64,000 nt of DNA from Acetobacter aceti NBRC 14818 (GTDB taxonomy: Bacteria > Pseudomonadota > Alphaproteobacteria > Acetobacterales > Acetobacteraceae), in contig NZ_AP023410.1 in the NCBI RefSeq assembly GCF_000193495.2, positions 2,614,501 through 2,678,500 on the forward strand. Reading direction: 5' to 3'. Shown here piece after piece: positions 34,720 to 44,597 of the stretch. The notes beneath the pieces are model-generated. The model was not told the origin of the DNA. It saw nothing but the letters and a program-made list of their open reading frames with translations, and ran no database searches. A program made the translations under genes and the position numbers. Each line of letters begins with the position of its first letter. The stretch's first letter is position 1.

Positions 34720-35736
34720 TCAGCGTCGGCGGCTGAGCGCGGCCCTGCCGGCGATTGCGGCGAGATGACGACGGCACAGCAGAACATCCATGGAGCCGGT
34801 CTGTTTGCAGGCGAACTCGAACGCCTGTGTCCGTTTGGCCAGATCCAGCAGAGCCGGAAGAGACCAGGCATCCAGCGCCCGTTCAAATGACTGCTGCTTC
34901 TTGAAAAAGACGGGAGGACGCAGTGTCTTCATGGCGTCCATCCGGCTCTGTCCGCGTTCAAGCTCCGCCTTCACCCGGCGCAGACGTCCAATGTGGCTGA
35001 GCAGAACACGGGCTACGGCCACCGGGTTCGCGCCTTCGGACAGGGCTCGCTCCAGCGCAAGATCGGCCCCGGCCTTGTCTCCTTCCATGGCGAGAAAAAC
35101 GGCATCATCGACCGAGGCCGATCCGGAATCGCCAATGCAAAGCATCAGGTCATCGAGATGCAGTTCACCATTTTCTCCCGCGTAGAGAGCCAGTTTTTCC
35201 ACTTCATTGCGGACTCCGGCCCGGTCCGCGCCTAACCGACCAGCCAGCCACGCCAGGGCTTCACTGCTGATCCGGACATGCCGCTCTTCCAGCATCCGGC
35301 GCACGGAAGCTTCAAGCGCCCGCCCTTCTTCCGGGTAGCAGCCGATGGATGCGGAATCCGGTCGGGTCTCCGCCAGTTTGCGGAGCTTGCCGCGTGCCGG
35401 GAGGGCACCGGCTTCCAGAATGATCAGGCTGTTTGCGGGACTGTCGAGAACGGATGTGACGGCGGCGGCCATTCCGTCGGTCGCTTCACGCACCCAGACA
35501 ACCCGTCGGCCGCCATCAAGGGACAGCGCAGTCGCTTCTTCCTCAAAACGGGAGTGGTCATCACGGGCAAGAAGGGAGACCCGGAACGGATCATCCAGCG
35601 AGCCTGCGGACTGACGGGTCAGTGCGGCTGCATGTTCCCGGATCAGGCCACTATCATCACCGTGGAGGAGTACGAAGCGCCAGTTATCAGGCGCGCCCAG
35701 CACTTTCCCGACCGAACGGGAATCGATCTTCACCAC
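34720..35736 (-). CDS. holA: DNA polymerase III delta subunit
   Basis: A 338-residue protein with the HolA layout: N-terminal AAA-like domain (FVLLHGDDSGLIREHAAALT), LIILEAGALPARGKLRKLAE, a middle domain with LAWLAGRLGADRAGVRNEVEKLALYAG, and a helical collar domain with ARVLLSHIGRLRRVKAELERG. It opens the sliding clamp as part of the clamp loader. Start codons are GTG (35736) or the next GTG (35733); no strong SD is visible. It follows lptE by 57 bp, an order common in alphaproteobacteria. Confidence 0.93.
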   Translation of the reverse strand: MVKIDSRSVGKVLGAPDNWRFVLLHGDDSGLIREHAAALTRQSAGSLDDPFRVSLLARDDHSRFEEEATALSLDGGRRVVWVREATDGMAAAVTSVLDSPANSLIILEAGALPARGKLRKLAETRPDSASIGCYPEEGRALEASVRRMLEERHVRISSEALAWLAGRLGADRAGVRNEVEKLALYAGENGELHLDDLMLCIGDSGSASVDDAVFLAMEGDKAGADLALERALSEGANPVAVARVLLSHIGRLRRVKAELERGQSRMDAMKTLRPPVFFKKQQSFERALDAWSLPALLDLAKRTQAFEFACKQTGSMDVLLCRRHLAAIAGRAALSRRR

Positions 35737-35793
35737 GGAAAGAAGGGAGGGGGAGAAAAAGCCTTCCCTCTCATCCGTGCAGTGAAGCCGGGA

Positions 35794-36495
35794 TCAATTG
35801 GTCGGGTCGTCATTATTGGGATCAAGACGTCCGGTCGCCATGGCGGGCACACCATCCGGGCCCGCCCGGTCAACAGGCTGTTCCGTGTCCGAGCGCGGCA
35901 TCAGGTCGGTGTTGGGATAGAAAACGGGGGCCGGTTTGTTGTTGGCCCCACCAGCAGTCTGCGTCTTGAACCAGATCGCGACCTGCTGCGTGACGCCTTC
36001 CGCCAGTGTCTTCGCGATACGGGCTTCCAGAGCCTCCATGTTCAGGTTCTGCGTGAAATACTGTTCGAACGTGTTACTCATACCGTCCATGGTGGTGGTC
36101 TCTCCCTGCGCCAGCAGGCGGGGCGTCTGTTCCACCGTATAGAGCGACCAGTGTGCCCGGCCTACCGCCCGCATCCGTCCGGTCGTGTTGTCCTCATGCA
36201 CGTCGATGGCTTCCAGTTCGAGACCGGGATTGACCTGCAGGGTGTAACCGTCCGGATCTTCCGGTCCGGCTCCGGCGAATTCCTGCTGCAATGCCAGACG
36301 GGTCATCTGCCCGAACCGCTCGGGAATGCTGGCGATATAGACCCGCTTCATCTTTTCGCTGATGCCGGGACTCAGCTTCGTGTCTTCGTAAAGCGCGTGA
36401 AAACCGCAGCCACCCAGAAGGAGCGGAAGGACAAGCAGGGCTGGAGCGGCCTGCCTGCGCAACCAGCGGGAGAGAGAGCTGCGGTCGGTCATCAT
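35794..36495 (-). CDS. lptE: LPS-assembly lipoprotein LptE
   Basis: A 233-residue outer-membrane lipoprotein. The signal peptide ends in the lipobox LLGGC (Cys about residue 30), followed by GFHALYED, the typical LptE start. A strand-helix core ([22 protein letters not shown]) follows, then a proline-rich C-terminal tail. It plugs the LptD barrel for lipopolysaccharide export. ATG 36495 or 36492 overlaps the leuS stop, so it is coupled to leuS. Confidence 0.9.
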   Translation of the reverse strand: MMTDRSSLSRWLRRQAAPALLVLPLLLGGCGFHALYEDTKLSPGISEKMKRVYIASIPERFGQMTRLALQQEFAGAGPEDPDGYTLQVNPGLELEAIDVHEDNTTGRMRAVGRAHWSLYTVEQTPRLLAQGETTTMDGMSNTFEQYFTQNLNMEALEARIAKTLAEGVTQQVAIWFKTQTAGGANNKPAPVFYPNTDLMPRSDTEQPVDRAGPDGVPAMATGRLDPNNDDPTN

Positions 36496-39119
36496 CCTGC
36501 CTTCGCCACCACGAAATTGACGATGCGGTTCGGCACATGGATGCGCTTGACGATCCTCTGGCCTTCCAGAAGCCGCGCCACATTCGGCTCGGCTTCGGCG
36601 CGGGCGATCACTGCGTCCGCGGCCTCATCCGGCTCGGCCTCGATCGTGCCGCGCAGCTTGCCCATGATCTGCACGGCCAGCTTGACGCGCGTGACGGCCA
36701 GCAATTCGGGGTTCGCTTCCGGCCATGCCTGCTGGGCCACCAGCCCCTTGCCGGGCTCCAGTGTGGCGAACAGCTCTTCAGCCAGATGCGGCATCATCGG
36801 CGCGGTCAGCAGGCAGAGCGTGCGGGCTGCCTCACGACGGGCGAAGGCCATGCCGTCTTCACCGGCCTTCTTCTCTGCATCGGCGAGGGCGGACGTCAGC
36901 TCATGCAGACGCGCAACGGCGACGTTCACAGTGAAGGCTTCCAGCGCCTCCGTCACGGCGACGATGGTGCGGTGCGTCATACGACGGAGCGTATCGACCG
37001 CTTCGGGCATGTCGCCTGCGGACGGCGCAGCATCGACCGGGCAGCTTGCGGCCACCTGCTTCACGATGCGGAACAGACGCTGCACGAAACGACCCGAACC
37101 GGCGACACCGGCTTCCGTCCACTCCATGTCGCGTTCCGGCGGGCTGTCGGACAGCACGAACCAGCGGGCTGTGTCTGCGCCGAAACGGTCGATGATGGCG
37201 ACCGGCGCGACTGTATTGCGCTTGGATTTCGACATTTTCTCGACGCGACCGATGGTGACCGGCTCGCCCGTTTCATGGTGCGTCGCCCCCGTGCCAGTGC
37301 GCACGACCTCTTCCGGATAGAGCCACGCACCGTTCACGTCCTTGTAGCTCTCGTGGTTCACCATGCCCTGTGTGAACAGGCCGGAGAACGGCTCGGAGAC
37401 GTCGAGATAGCCGGTGGCCTTCATCGCCTTGGTGAAGAACCGGGCGTAGAGCAGATGCAGGATCGCGTGCTCGATGCCGCCGATATACTGGTCCACGGCC
37501 AGCCAGCCGTCAGCCGCCGCCTTGTTGGTCGGCGTAGCCGCATGTGGTGCGGTGAAGCGGGCGAAATACCACGAGCTATCCACGAATGTGTCGAACGTGT
37601 CGGTCTCGCGCGTCGCGGGCTTGCCGCATTTCGGGCAGTCCACATGCTTCCATGTGGGATGATGGTCGAGCGGATTGCCCGGACGGTCGAACGTCACGTC
37701 CTCAGGCAGTTCGACCGGAAGCTGCGCGTCGGGCACGGGAACCGCGCCACAGGTCTCACAGTGGATGATGGGAATCGGACAGCCCCAGTAACGCTGACGG
37801 GATACGCCCCAGTCGCGCAGACGCCAGTTCACCACGCCGGTGCCGACGCCGAGGGCTTCCAGACGCTGGATGGCTTCCTTGCGGGCTTCGTCGGTGGTCC
37901 GGCCATCGAGGAAACCCGAGTTGATCATGGTGCCGTCGCCGGTCCACGCCTTGTCGGTGATGGTGAAGCTGTCCTGAGTCTCGCCAGCGGGCAGGACGAC
38001 GGGGACGACAGGCAGGTTGTATTTGTGCGCGAAGTCGAGATCACGCTGGTCGCCGGAGGGGCAGCCAAACAGGGCGCCGGTGCCGTAATCCATCAGCACG
38101 AAATTCGCGATCCAGACCGGGAAAGTGGCATCCGGCAGGAACGGGTGGCTGACTTTCAGGCCAGTATCGAAGCCGCGTTTCTCAGCCGTTTCGACGGCTT
38201 CCACCGACGTGCCCATGCGGCGACATTCGGCGATAAATTCGGCGGCTTCCGGGTTGGTCTCGGCGACTTTGGCTGCCAGCGGATGATCCGCCGCGATGGC
38301 GAGGAACGACATGCCGAACAGCGTGTCCGGGCGGGTGGTGAACACCTCGACCGCGTTCAGATCTTCATTGAAACCGGCAGGCGGATGCGCCAGCGGGAAT
38401 CGCAGGCGTGCACCATCGGAGCGGCCGATCCAGCGCTCCTGCATGGTGCGGACACGCTCCGGCCAGCGATCCAGCGTCTTGAGGCTGTCCAGCAGGTCCG
38501 GCGCGAACTGCGTGATCTTCAGGAACCACTGCGAGAGCTTCTTCTTCTCGATGGGGGCACCCGAGCGCCAGCCCTTGCCGTCGACGACCTGCTCGTTGGC
38601 CAGAACCGTATTGTCGATCGGGTCCCAGTTGACCCAGGACTCACGACGGTCGACCAGACCGGCTTTCAGGAAGTCGAGGAAGATCTTCTGCTGCTTGCCG
38701 TAGTAATCTGGCAGACAGGTGGCGATCTCGCGGTCCCAGTTCAGGGAGAAACCAAGGCGCTTCAGCGTCTCGCGCATCGCGGCGATGTTGGCGAGCGTCC
38801 ATTCCTTCGGGTGCACGCCACGTTCGCGGGCTGCGTTCTCGGCGGGCAGACCGAAGGCATCCCAGCCCATCGGGTGCAGTACGGAAAAGCCGCGCGCGCG
38901 CTTGTAGCGGGCAACGACATCACCCAGCGCGTAGTTGCGGACATGGCCCATGTGAAGCTGTCCCGACGGGTAGGGGAACATCTCCAGTACATAGTATTTC
39001 GGCTTGTCGGCAGGCGGCACGTCAGGGACGGTGAACACCCCTTCCTTGTCCCATTCCTGTTGCCAACGGGTCTCCACCGAGCGGAAATCGTAGCTTGCGG
39101 GGGTATCGTCGGCAGTCAT
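36492..39119 (-). CDS. leuS: Leucyl-tRNA synthetase
   Basis: An 875-residue class I synthetase. [14 protein letters not shown] near residue 50 is the HIGH motif, and KMSKSKRN near 630 is the KMSKS loop. The editing domain (about 225-420) contains TTRPDTLFG, and [14 protein letters not shown] marks the zinc-binding region. The C-terminal anticodon-binding domain ends at the tip [12 protein letters not shown]. Full family length. It is the first gene of leuS-lptE-holA. Confidence 0.98.
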   Translation of the reverse strand: MTADDTPASYDFRSVETRWQQEWDKEGVFTVPDVPPADKPKYYVLEMFPYPSGQLHMGHVRNYALGDVVARYKRARGFSVLHPMGWDAFGLPAENAARERGVHPKEWTLANIAAMRETLKRLGFSLNWDREIATCLPDYYGKQQKIFLDFLKAGLVDRRESWVNWDPIDNTVLANEQVVDGKGWRSGAPIEKKKLSQWFLKITQFAPDLLDSLKTLDRWPERVRTMQERWIGRSDGARLRFPLAHPPAGFNEDLNAVEVFTTRPDTLFGMSFLAIAADHPLAAKVAETNPEAAEFIAECRRMGTSVEAVETAEKRGFDTGLKVSHPFLPDATFPVWIANFVLMDYGTGALFGCPSGDQRDLDFAHKYNLPVVPVVLPAGETQDSFTITDKAWTGDGTMINSGFLDGRTTDEARKEAIQRLEALGVGTGVVNWRLRDWGVSRQRYWGCPIPIIHCETCGAVPVPDAQLPVELPEDVTFDRPGNPLDHHPTWKHVDCPKCGKPATRETDTFDTFVDSSWYFARFTAPHAATPTNKAAADGWLAVDQYIGGIEHAILHLLYARFFTKAMKATGYLDVSEPFSGLFTQGMVNHESYKDVNGAWLYPEEVVRTGTGATHHETGEPVTIGRVEKMSKSKRNTVAPVAIIDRFGADTARWFVLSDSPPERDMEWTEAGVAGSGRFVQRLFRIVKQVAASCPVDAAPSAGDMPEAVDTLRRMTHRTIVAVTEALEAFTVNVAVARLHELTSALADAEKKAGEDGMAFARREAARTLCLLTAPMMPHLAEELFATLEPGKGLVAQQAWPEANPELLAVTRVKLAVQIMGKLRGTIEAEPDEAADAVIARAEAEPNVARLLEGQRIVKRIHVPNRIVNFVVAKAG

Positions 39120-39239
39120 GATGGCATCGGTCCAGAATGGCGAAAAGAACAGGAGACGGTCGGTCCTGAAGAGGACGTTCCACCGGGAAACACAGCCGGG
39201 CTCAAGATGAGCCCGGCCGGAGCTGACAACTGTGCGGGG

Positions 39240-39755
39240 TCAGTTGTCGTTATTGCCGTTATCGGCGCGAAGCTGGCGTGCACGGGCCAGAATCTTGGAA
39301 GTGATGTCGGAGGAGGTGTTCGCAGCCGGTGGCACGTCAGTCCACTGTCCGGCGTCATAGACCTGCCGGAACACGCTCACCCGCAGGGCGTCCGAGCGGA
39401 GACGTTTGTCCAGTATGTAGGCTGTGATCTTGAAGCGTTCGCCATGTGTCGCCGGAGGAGTATACCAATCGGTCAGGATGAATCCCCCGACTGCATCCGC
39501 CGTGGAAATTGGCATGAAGGACAGCGTATCCAGCGCGCCACGCCACAGATAGGCGTTCACGCCGCCGCTGAGCTGATCATCACCACCCGTGGCGCTGCGA
39601 TCTTCCTTGATAAGCTGGTTCCGGGGAGCGGTCAGGTCACTGGCCTTGTCACCGCCTGAGCAGGAGGTCAGCCCGAGCAGCAAGGCCATGGCAGGCGTCA
39701 GAAGAGCAAAGCGGGTGGAGAACGACAAGGACTGACGAACGTGCGTGGTGGCCAT
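39240..39755 (-). CDS. DUF3576 lipoprotein
   Basis: About 171 residues from ATG 39755, which gives a normal signal peptide with lipobox LTSC near residue 32. The mature part carries the DUF3576 pattern: NAYLWRGALDTLSFMPISTADAVGGFILTDWY, then ERFKITAYILDKRLRSDALRVSVFRQ. In alphaproteobacteria this lipoprotein commonly precedes leuS, as here, and its role is unknown. It lies 120 bp upstream of leuS. An open frame 8 codons upstream of 39755 is less likely. Confidence 0.87.
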   Translation of the reverse strand: MATTHVRQSLSFSTRFALLTPAMALLLGLTSCSGGDKASDLTAPRNQLIKEDRSATGGDDQLSGGVNAYLWRGALDTLSFMPISTADAVGGFILTDWYTPPATHGERFKITAYILDKRLRSDALRVSVFRQVYDAGQWTDVPPAANTSSDITSKILARARQLRADNGNNDN

Positions 39756-39821
39756 TTGGTGTTGCAACTCCTGAAGCAAGACCCGCCAGCCGCCCCCACC
39801 CGGTGCAAGACCTTCTGGTAT

Positions 39822-42035
39822 TCAGGGCACGGAGGAACTGGGTACGACTGAGGAGCTTTCATATCCCGTTGAGGAGGTTCCGCCAAGCGCTGGCTGCGTC
39901 TGGTGTGCAAGGGCCGACGGCGTGGCTGGAATTCCGGCACGTTCCAGCAGTGTGAGAAACGCCGAAAGCTGTGGCGGAGGGAGACGGGCGTAATGAGCGC
40001 GCACGGTTTCAAGGGAGAAATCCGGCATCAGCCGGAGAAGCTGGGAACGGGCCTCAGCCTGTTCATTCACAACAGACACATTGTCTGCTTTCCCAAGGGC
40101 TGCAAGACCGGCCAGATGGAGCATCAGCATGGAGATGCGGGTCGGCGACAGGCTGACTGCGATGCGGGACCGTTCCACGGCTTCCCGCGCATTGCCGCCC
40201 AGCAGGAAAATGAGCACCACGTCCATGTCGAACAGATCGACGAACGGATGTGTGGGATGACTTCTGCGGAAAGTCTTCAGGTTGGCGGCGGCTTCCTGCG
40301 GACTGTCTTTCATGAGCAGGGCATAGGCCTCAATGGCGATGGTGATGCCCAAAGACGGAGCAAAGGGTTTCGCTTCTTCGATCAGACGCAGCCCTGCTTC
40401 GCGTTCCGATGGTCTGTCCAGCAGAAGTCGGGCCAGTATCAGCCGACCGGTAAGCGTTTCAGGGATGATGCGGATCAGTCCACGTGCCGCCTCGATCGCT
40501 GCCGTGCGTTCACGATCAATCTTTTCTGGCGCCCACTGCTCATAGGAGCGCACAAGCCCGAAGAGGGCTGCGGTCAGCAGCAAAAAGGGATGCTGAGGGT
40601 CACGCCTGAGCGCGCTGTGCAGCAGTTTCTCCGCAGGAAGAAAGCTGGTGGGTTCCTTGCGGTTGATGAAGGCGAAGGCTCTCAGTCCGGCTTCCAGAGG
40701 CGTCAGCTCGTCAGCCTGACGGTTGGCTGAATTCCGCGCTTCCGCCAGCGCGATTCGCCAGCTGATTTCGGACGTCAGCAGAGCGGCAACGGTATCACTG
40801 TTTTCCGGTGTGATCGGAAAGCGTTCGGCCCATACAATCATGCCTTCCCGTCGCTGGTCCGTTACACGGACAATCAGTCTGACCTGCTGATGAAGTGTTC
40901 CTTCTATGGGGTCGGGTGTAAGACTGGTCTGTATTTTGGTCTGGACCAGATAGTCGCCAGACGTTCTTGTCTCGATCTTTGAAGACTCATGCTGCGAAGG
41001 CGTGTGGAAAGGAGGGAAGACCGACAGGAAGCCCTGATTGGCAAGACCGACAGCCGTCTGATCCAGGATATTCTCAAGCTCCGGCGTGACAGCAGTCAGA
41101 AGCTCGGGCTGGAGAGGGGAAAAGCCGACGCTGGCGATCGTCTGGTTGCTGATACCCCAACCTTTTGCGGTATGTGTGGTTCCATTTGTGACAGAGAGAT
41201 AGGCCCTCTCTGACGGAAAACTGGTTTCGCAGGAATCAATCCTTCCTGACGGGGAGTCGGAAAGGGTGGTCGGTCGGCCAGCGCCCTGACACGCACGCAG
41301 TTCGTCAATCAGTAATTTTGTCGCGGTGGACGGCTCATTCGCCAGAGAGTCGCGGAATGTTGAAAGACATTGTTCCGCTGCCAGAAGGGCTGCGCTGGTG
41401 TCAGCTGTCCTGACCAGCTCGCGCATCAGGGTTTTCCAGGCGTTTTCATTCAGGCGATCAAGACGGAGCAGTCTGTTTGCAGCGGCTATCCGCTGCTCCG
41501 GATCGGGAAGCGATGACTGGGCCTGTTCCAGAACTGTTGTCAGATGATGGTTCAGGCGATTGCGCTGTTGTGTCAGCCATTCATCGAGCGCCGGGTCGAC
41601 AGCTTCGAGGTCGGTCAGAAGAGTGGAATCGGTTTCAGGAAGCTTCAGGATGCCGGATGGGGAGGCATTCAGATAGCGCTCCGCATCAACCGTGGTGAGA
41701 ACTGGTTTCAGCGTCAGGGCGTGGCGCTGGATGTCCAGAATATCGGTGCCGAGAGGGCTGAGCGCTTCTGACAGCCTGTGAATTTCCTGCCGGAGCGATG
41801 CGCGTGCCTGTTCATCAGAGCGCCGACTCCAGAGTAGATGCGCGAGGGTTTTTCGTGTGACGGGGCGGCGATCCGAAAGGGCGAGGATGGCAAGCAGGCC
41901 ACGTGTCTTGGCGCCTGTAGGTGTCAGGGCTGTTCCGTCAAGCATCTGAACGGCCATGGACCCCAGCAGATCAAGATGCAGAATGGCCGCCTGAGATTTC
42001 CTCAGTCCGGGTTTGATGGTGCCGAACAGACCCAT
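39822..42035 (-). CDS. BTAD/SARP-type transcriptional regulator with TolB-like domain
   Basis: About 737 residues from ATG 42035 (AGGAGG about 12 bp upstream, AGGG closer). The N-terminus is an OmpR/SARP-like winged helix (HLDLLGSMAVQML, then GAKTRGLLAILALSDRRPVTRKTLAHLLW, then EQARASLRQEIHRLS). A BTAD-like TPR region follows (ERYLNAS to about 250), then a segment resembling the TolB N-terminal-like domain of adenylate-cyclase regulators (QTKIQTS, QQVRLIVRVTDQRREGMIVWAERFP), then further helical repeats. No membrane segment. It is encoded downstream of the Hint-domain gene, so it may control the secretion island, but no direct evidence exists. Confidence 0.75.
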   Translation of the reverse strand: MGLFGTIKPGLRKSQAAILHLDLLGSMAVQMLDGTALTPTGAKTRGLLAILALSDRRPVTRKTLAHLLWSRRSDEQARASLRQEIHRLSEALSPLGTDILDIQRHALTLKPVLTTVDAERYLNASPSGILKLPETDSTLLTDLEAVDPALDEWLTQQRNRLNHHLTTVLEQAQSSLPDPEQRIAAANRLLRLDRLNENAWKTLMRELVRTADTSAALLAAEQCLSTFRDSLANEPSTATKLLIDELRACQGAGRPTTLSDSPSGRIDSCETSFPSERAYLSVTNGTTHTAKGWGISNQTIASVGFSPLQPELLTAVTPELENILDQTAVGLANQGFLSVFPPFHTPSQHESSKIETRTSGDYLVQTKIQTSLTPDPIEGTLHQQVRLIVRVTDQRREGMIVWAERFPITPENSDTVAALLTSEISWRIALAEARNSANRQADELTPLEAGLRAFAFINRKEPTSFLPAEKLLHSALRRDPQHPFLLLTAALFGLVRSYEQWAPEKIDRERTAAIEAARGLIRIIPETLTGRLILARLLLDRPSEREAGLRLIEEAKPFAPSLGITIAIEAYALLMKDSPQEAAANLKTFRRSHPTHPFVDLFDMDVVLIFLLGGNAREAVERSRIAVSLSPTRISMLMLHLAGLAALGKADNVSVVNEQAEARSQLLRLMPDFSLETVRAHYARLPPPQLSAFLTLLERAGIPATPSALAHQTQPALGGTSSTGYESSSVVPSSSVP

Positions 42036-42113
42036 GTGTCCCTGTTTCCTCCTGTGTCGCCGACCCTCTTTTCCGGCTCGGGCACGCGCCTCCGATAATG
42101 GGATAAGTGTGCA

Positions 42114-42128
42114 GCGAAACAGTTTCGC
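42114..42128. promoter_or_regulatory. Palindrome in the regulator's upstream region
   Basis: GCGAAAC-A-GTTTCGC is a perfect 7-bp dyad 79 bp upstream of the BTAD regulator start, within a 425-bp gap (42036-42460). The gap otherwise holds only the Hint-gene terminator and no gene. It could be an autoregulatory operator; the binding protein is unknown. Confidence 0.4.
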
Positions 42129-42384
42129 GGAAATGAACGGGGCACGGAGGGCTATGTTCTGAATGTTGCTCGGGAACCGATTACTGGACTGCAAAAGAGG
42201 CTTTATTTTGGTTGCGATCCTTTCTGTGGACAAAACAGTGTCGTTGTCGGTAACAGATGGTGTGTGGTTGCCATTTGTTTCCGATGATGAAAATTCCTTA
42301 CGGATCCGTCCCGGAAACAAAATTCATGTTGCAGAGAGCGTCAGGTGAGTCACGGAGCGTCTCTTTCCTGAGAGTATCAACCAA

Positions 42385-42413
42385 TAAAAAAAGGGAGGCA
42401 ATGCCTCCCTTTT
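42385..42413 (-). terminator. Rho-independent terminator of the Hint-domain gene
   Basis: AAAAGGGAGGC / GCCTCCCTTTT forms an 11-bp stem with an AAT loop (42389-42413). On the minus strand it is followed by a T run, about 50 bp downstream of the Hint gene stop. It separates that gene from the BTAD regulator. Confidence 0.8.
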
Positions 42414-42460
42414 GCACCTCTGGTCTTTCAACCAGAGGTAAGTCGGTCAGAAATTTCAGA

Positions 42461-44197
42461 TCAGGCAACCTGAACGGCGGCCTGTGCTGAATCTCCGACG
42501 TGGTAAGGGCCGGCTACCAGAACCTCGACCTCTACCATGCGGGCAAAGAGGCCCTCTCCGGCGTTGCCGAGCGACAGCAGAGCATTGCCGGAGGTCCAGC
42601 GACCAACGCCACCTTCGTAAGCCTGCCAGCCGCTGATGTCGGCGTCGCTGAGGTGATCGGTCAGAACGGAGCGATCACGTCCGTTCGTGACAACGACTTC
42701 ACCCACAACCACGCCGAGGTCACGACGGTCATCGCAGAAAGGACCGATCATCTCGGACGGACGCGCCGTGCGGGAGACGATACGGACATCGGAGACCGTT
42801 GAAGGCACCATGAAGCTGTACGTGTTTCCGGTGTGACGAACGGCGCGAATTTCACGACCATCCTCGGCCACGAGACGGATATCCGGATCGTTGGTCGTTT
42901 CGGCTGCATTGTCTGCAACGGACAGGCCAAGCGTCTCGGCGCGGGCTGCAACAGCTTTCCAGATTGGCTCGACTGTTGCCTGATCCGTCACCAGCGGAGC
43001 GCCTGCGTCACGCTGCCAGCTCTTGCCGCCATTGATGACAAAACCGCCGGCGAAGTGGGGACGCAGGGCACGGATCGGGGAGTTTTCGAACGTGCCGCGG
43101 TTGCCTGTGTCGAGATAGCTCTCCGTTTCCAGACCTTCGGAAACGATCACACCATGCTGTTCAAGCTCGACATGATAGAAGTCAAAAGCGGCGATGGAAC
43201 GGTCGATCAGGATCGAAGCGCCGTTGACCAGCATGCGAACCGGCACAAACTTCCCGTCGATGTGGATGCAATGCTCGGAGGTGACGAGAAGGTCACGGTG
43301 CGGAGCACCTTCACCGAATGCGTCCTTGCGGATGCGAACCGGATACGCATCGACGTCGAAACCGAGCGCGGCGACATCAGCGTGCGAACGGCCAAGCCAT
43401 GCGAGCGGACGGAAAACGGTCTGGCCGTTCTCGATGACGGCAATCTCGTCACCCTCGACCAGCGTTTCGACCTGCTTCTCGCCATCACGGGTCAGGATGT
43501 GCGTTCCCGGCAGGAAGCAGCCATCAATGCAGTTGCCACCGTTCTGCGGGTAGAAATATGTGGTCGATGTCGGATGGGAGTAAGTGCCGCCGACTCCCGT
43601 AACAGACACGCCATAATAGCCGGCGGCGTTGTTGGCATGGGGGTTGGAGTCGCTGGGATTGACGATGATCGAGTCGCTCTTCTTCAGAATGAAGGTGGAG
43701 CTGTCAGTGTAACTTCCTGCGATACCGATGGATGTTCCAAATCCGCCAGGAATGTCATTCGTGCACATTGATGCGCCGGAACCGAAATTGGTGATCGTCG
43801 CATTCTGAAGGGCGGGATAGGTATAATACTGATCGCCACCAGCGGAGATGTCTTCTCCTACGAGGTTGGCTTCGTAGGACCACTTGCCCGTGTCGTTGTT
43901 CAGGACAAGAGACGAACCCTGGCCGCTCATGTCGATCTTGCCGGCGACACTGGTGCCCTTGCCATCGGAGTCGATGGTCAGATGGCCGCCGTTGACATTG
44001 ATGCCGCCTGTGGACCCGGAAGCATTATATTCATTGATGATGGCGGTACCGATCGTCGCGCCATTTTCAAGAACGTAATATTTGCCGGATTCAAGCGTGA
44101 TGGTTCCGGAATTGGAGGCGAGCACATAAGGATCGCTCTCTGTACCATTACCAGCGGTGTAGGCAGCATATTGTGTTGAGGTTGCCTGTGTAACCAT
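42461..44197 (-). CDS. Hint-domain (Hedgehog/intein-like) surface protein
   Basis: A 578-residue protein. Residues 1-220 are Gly/Ser/Thr/Asn-rich with repeating strand patterns (for example GTITLESGKYYVLENGATIG, NGGHLTIDSDGKG) like secreted autotransporter or adhesin stalks. At 227 the Hint_2 domain begins with CFLPGTHILTRDGE; its later block LLVTSEHCIHIDGKFVPVRML (303-323) supplies the HINT active-site strand. Such domains can self-cleave at the Cys. A further 250 residues follow. No Sec signal peptide or GG leader is visible, so export may use a type I route. It is divergent from the GG-leader cassette, sharing a 400-bp control region. Confidence 0.8.
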   Translation of the reverse strand: MVTQATSTQYAAYTAGNGTESDPYVLASNSGTITLESGKYYVLENGATIGTAIINEYNASGSTGGINVNGGHLTIDSDGKGTSVAGKIDMSGQGSSLVLNNDTGKWSYEANLVGEDISAGGDQYYTYPALQNATITNFGSGASMCTNDIPGGFGTSIGIAGSYTDSSTFILKKSDSIIVNPSDSNPHANNAAGYYGVSVTGVGGTYSHPTSTTYFYPQNGGNCIDGCFLPGTHILTRDGEKQVETLVEGDEIAVIENGQTVFRPLAWLGRSHADVAALGFDVDAYPVRIRKDAFGEGAPHRDLLVTSEHCIHIDGKFVPVRMLVNGASILIDRSIAAFDFYHVELEQHGVIVSEGLETESYLDTGNRGTFENSPIRALRPHFAGGFVINGGKSWQRDAGAPLVTDQATVEPIWKAVAARAETLGLSVADNAAETTNDPDIRLVAEDGREIRAVRHTGNTYSFMVPSTVSDVRIVSRTARPSEMIGPFCDDRRDLGVVVGEVVVTNGRDRSVLTDHLSDADISGWQAYEGGVGRWTSGNALLSLGNAGEGLFARMVEVEVLVAGPYHVGDSAQAAVQVA

Positions 44198-44597
44198 AAT
44201 GTCTGATCACTCCTGATCGTTTGTCCGGCAAGTCCGGGTGTTTGTTTTTGATTAACGACACGGCATAAAATCTGTCAACAAAATAAAACGTAAATGTTTG
44301 TAAAATACAAACATTTGTCTGACAATTTATTGCTGGTGCTTTTTATGGGGCGGAGAGTGTAGGAAAAATTTCGTTAATATACTTACATTTTAATGGGTTA
44401 TCCTGTTTGTTGTGGTCATGCAACAAGGTGTATCAATGGTTTTGTTAATGATTTATTCGCTGGAAGAAGTGTTGAAAAAACATTAACAGATAGCCAGCGT
44501 GATGGGCGACGTGGCCTTGCATCGCTCAAGAACCGACCGAAAAGGTCGGGCGAAGCCCGGTCACGGACGGTTTCATCATTACGGAGATCGAATAGAC
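44198..44597. promoter_or_regulatory. Divergent AT-rich control region, Hint gene / GG-leader gene
   Basis: This 400-bp AT-rich gap separates two divergent genes. It holds a perfect 11-bp inverted repeat with 3-bp spacer, AAATGTTTGTA-AAA-TACAAACATTT (44292-44316), placed about 95 bp before the Hint start, a good operator candidate. Nearer the GG-leader gene, CCGACC-GAAAA-GGTCGG (44533-44549) and the overlapping CGGGC-GAA-GCCCG could form alternative hairpins in its 5' untranslated region. No small gene is supported within it. Confidence 0.55.

Noticed and set aside
35278-37320. 680-codon plus-strand open frame
   Set aside because: Antisense to holA, lptE and the leuS end; no recognisable domain, and the opposite strand has full-length known genes.
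36537-39659. 1040-codon plus-strand open frame
   Set aside because: It is the antisense of leuS and part of the DUF3576 gene; the sequence is Arg/Gly/His-rich without a domain, a shadow of a high-GC coding strand.
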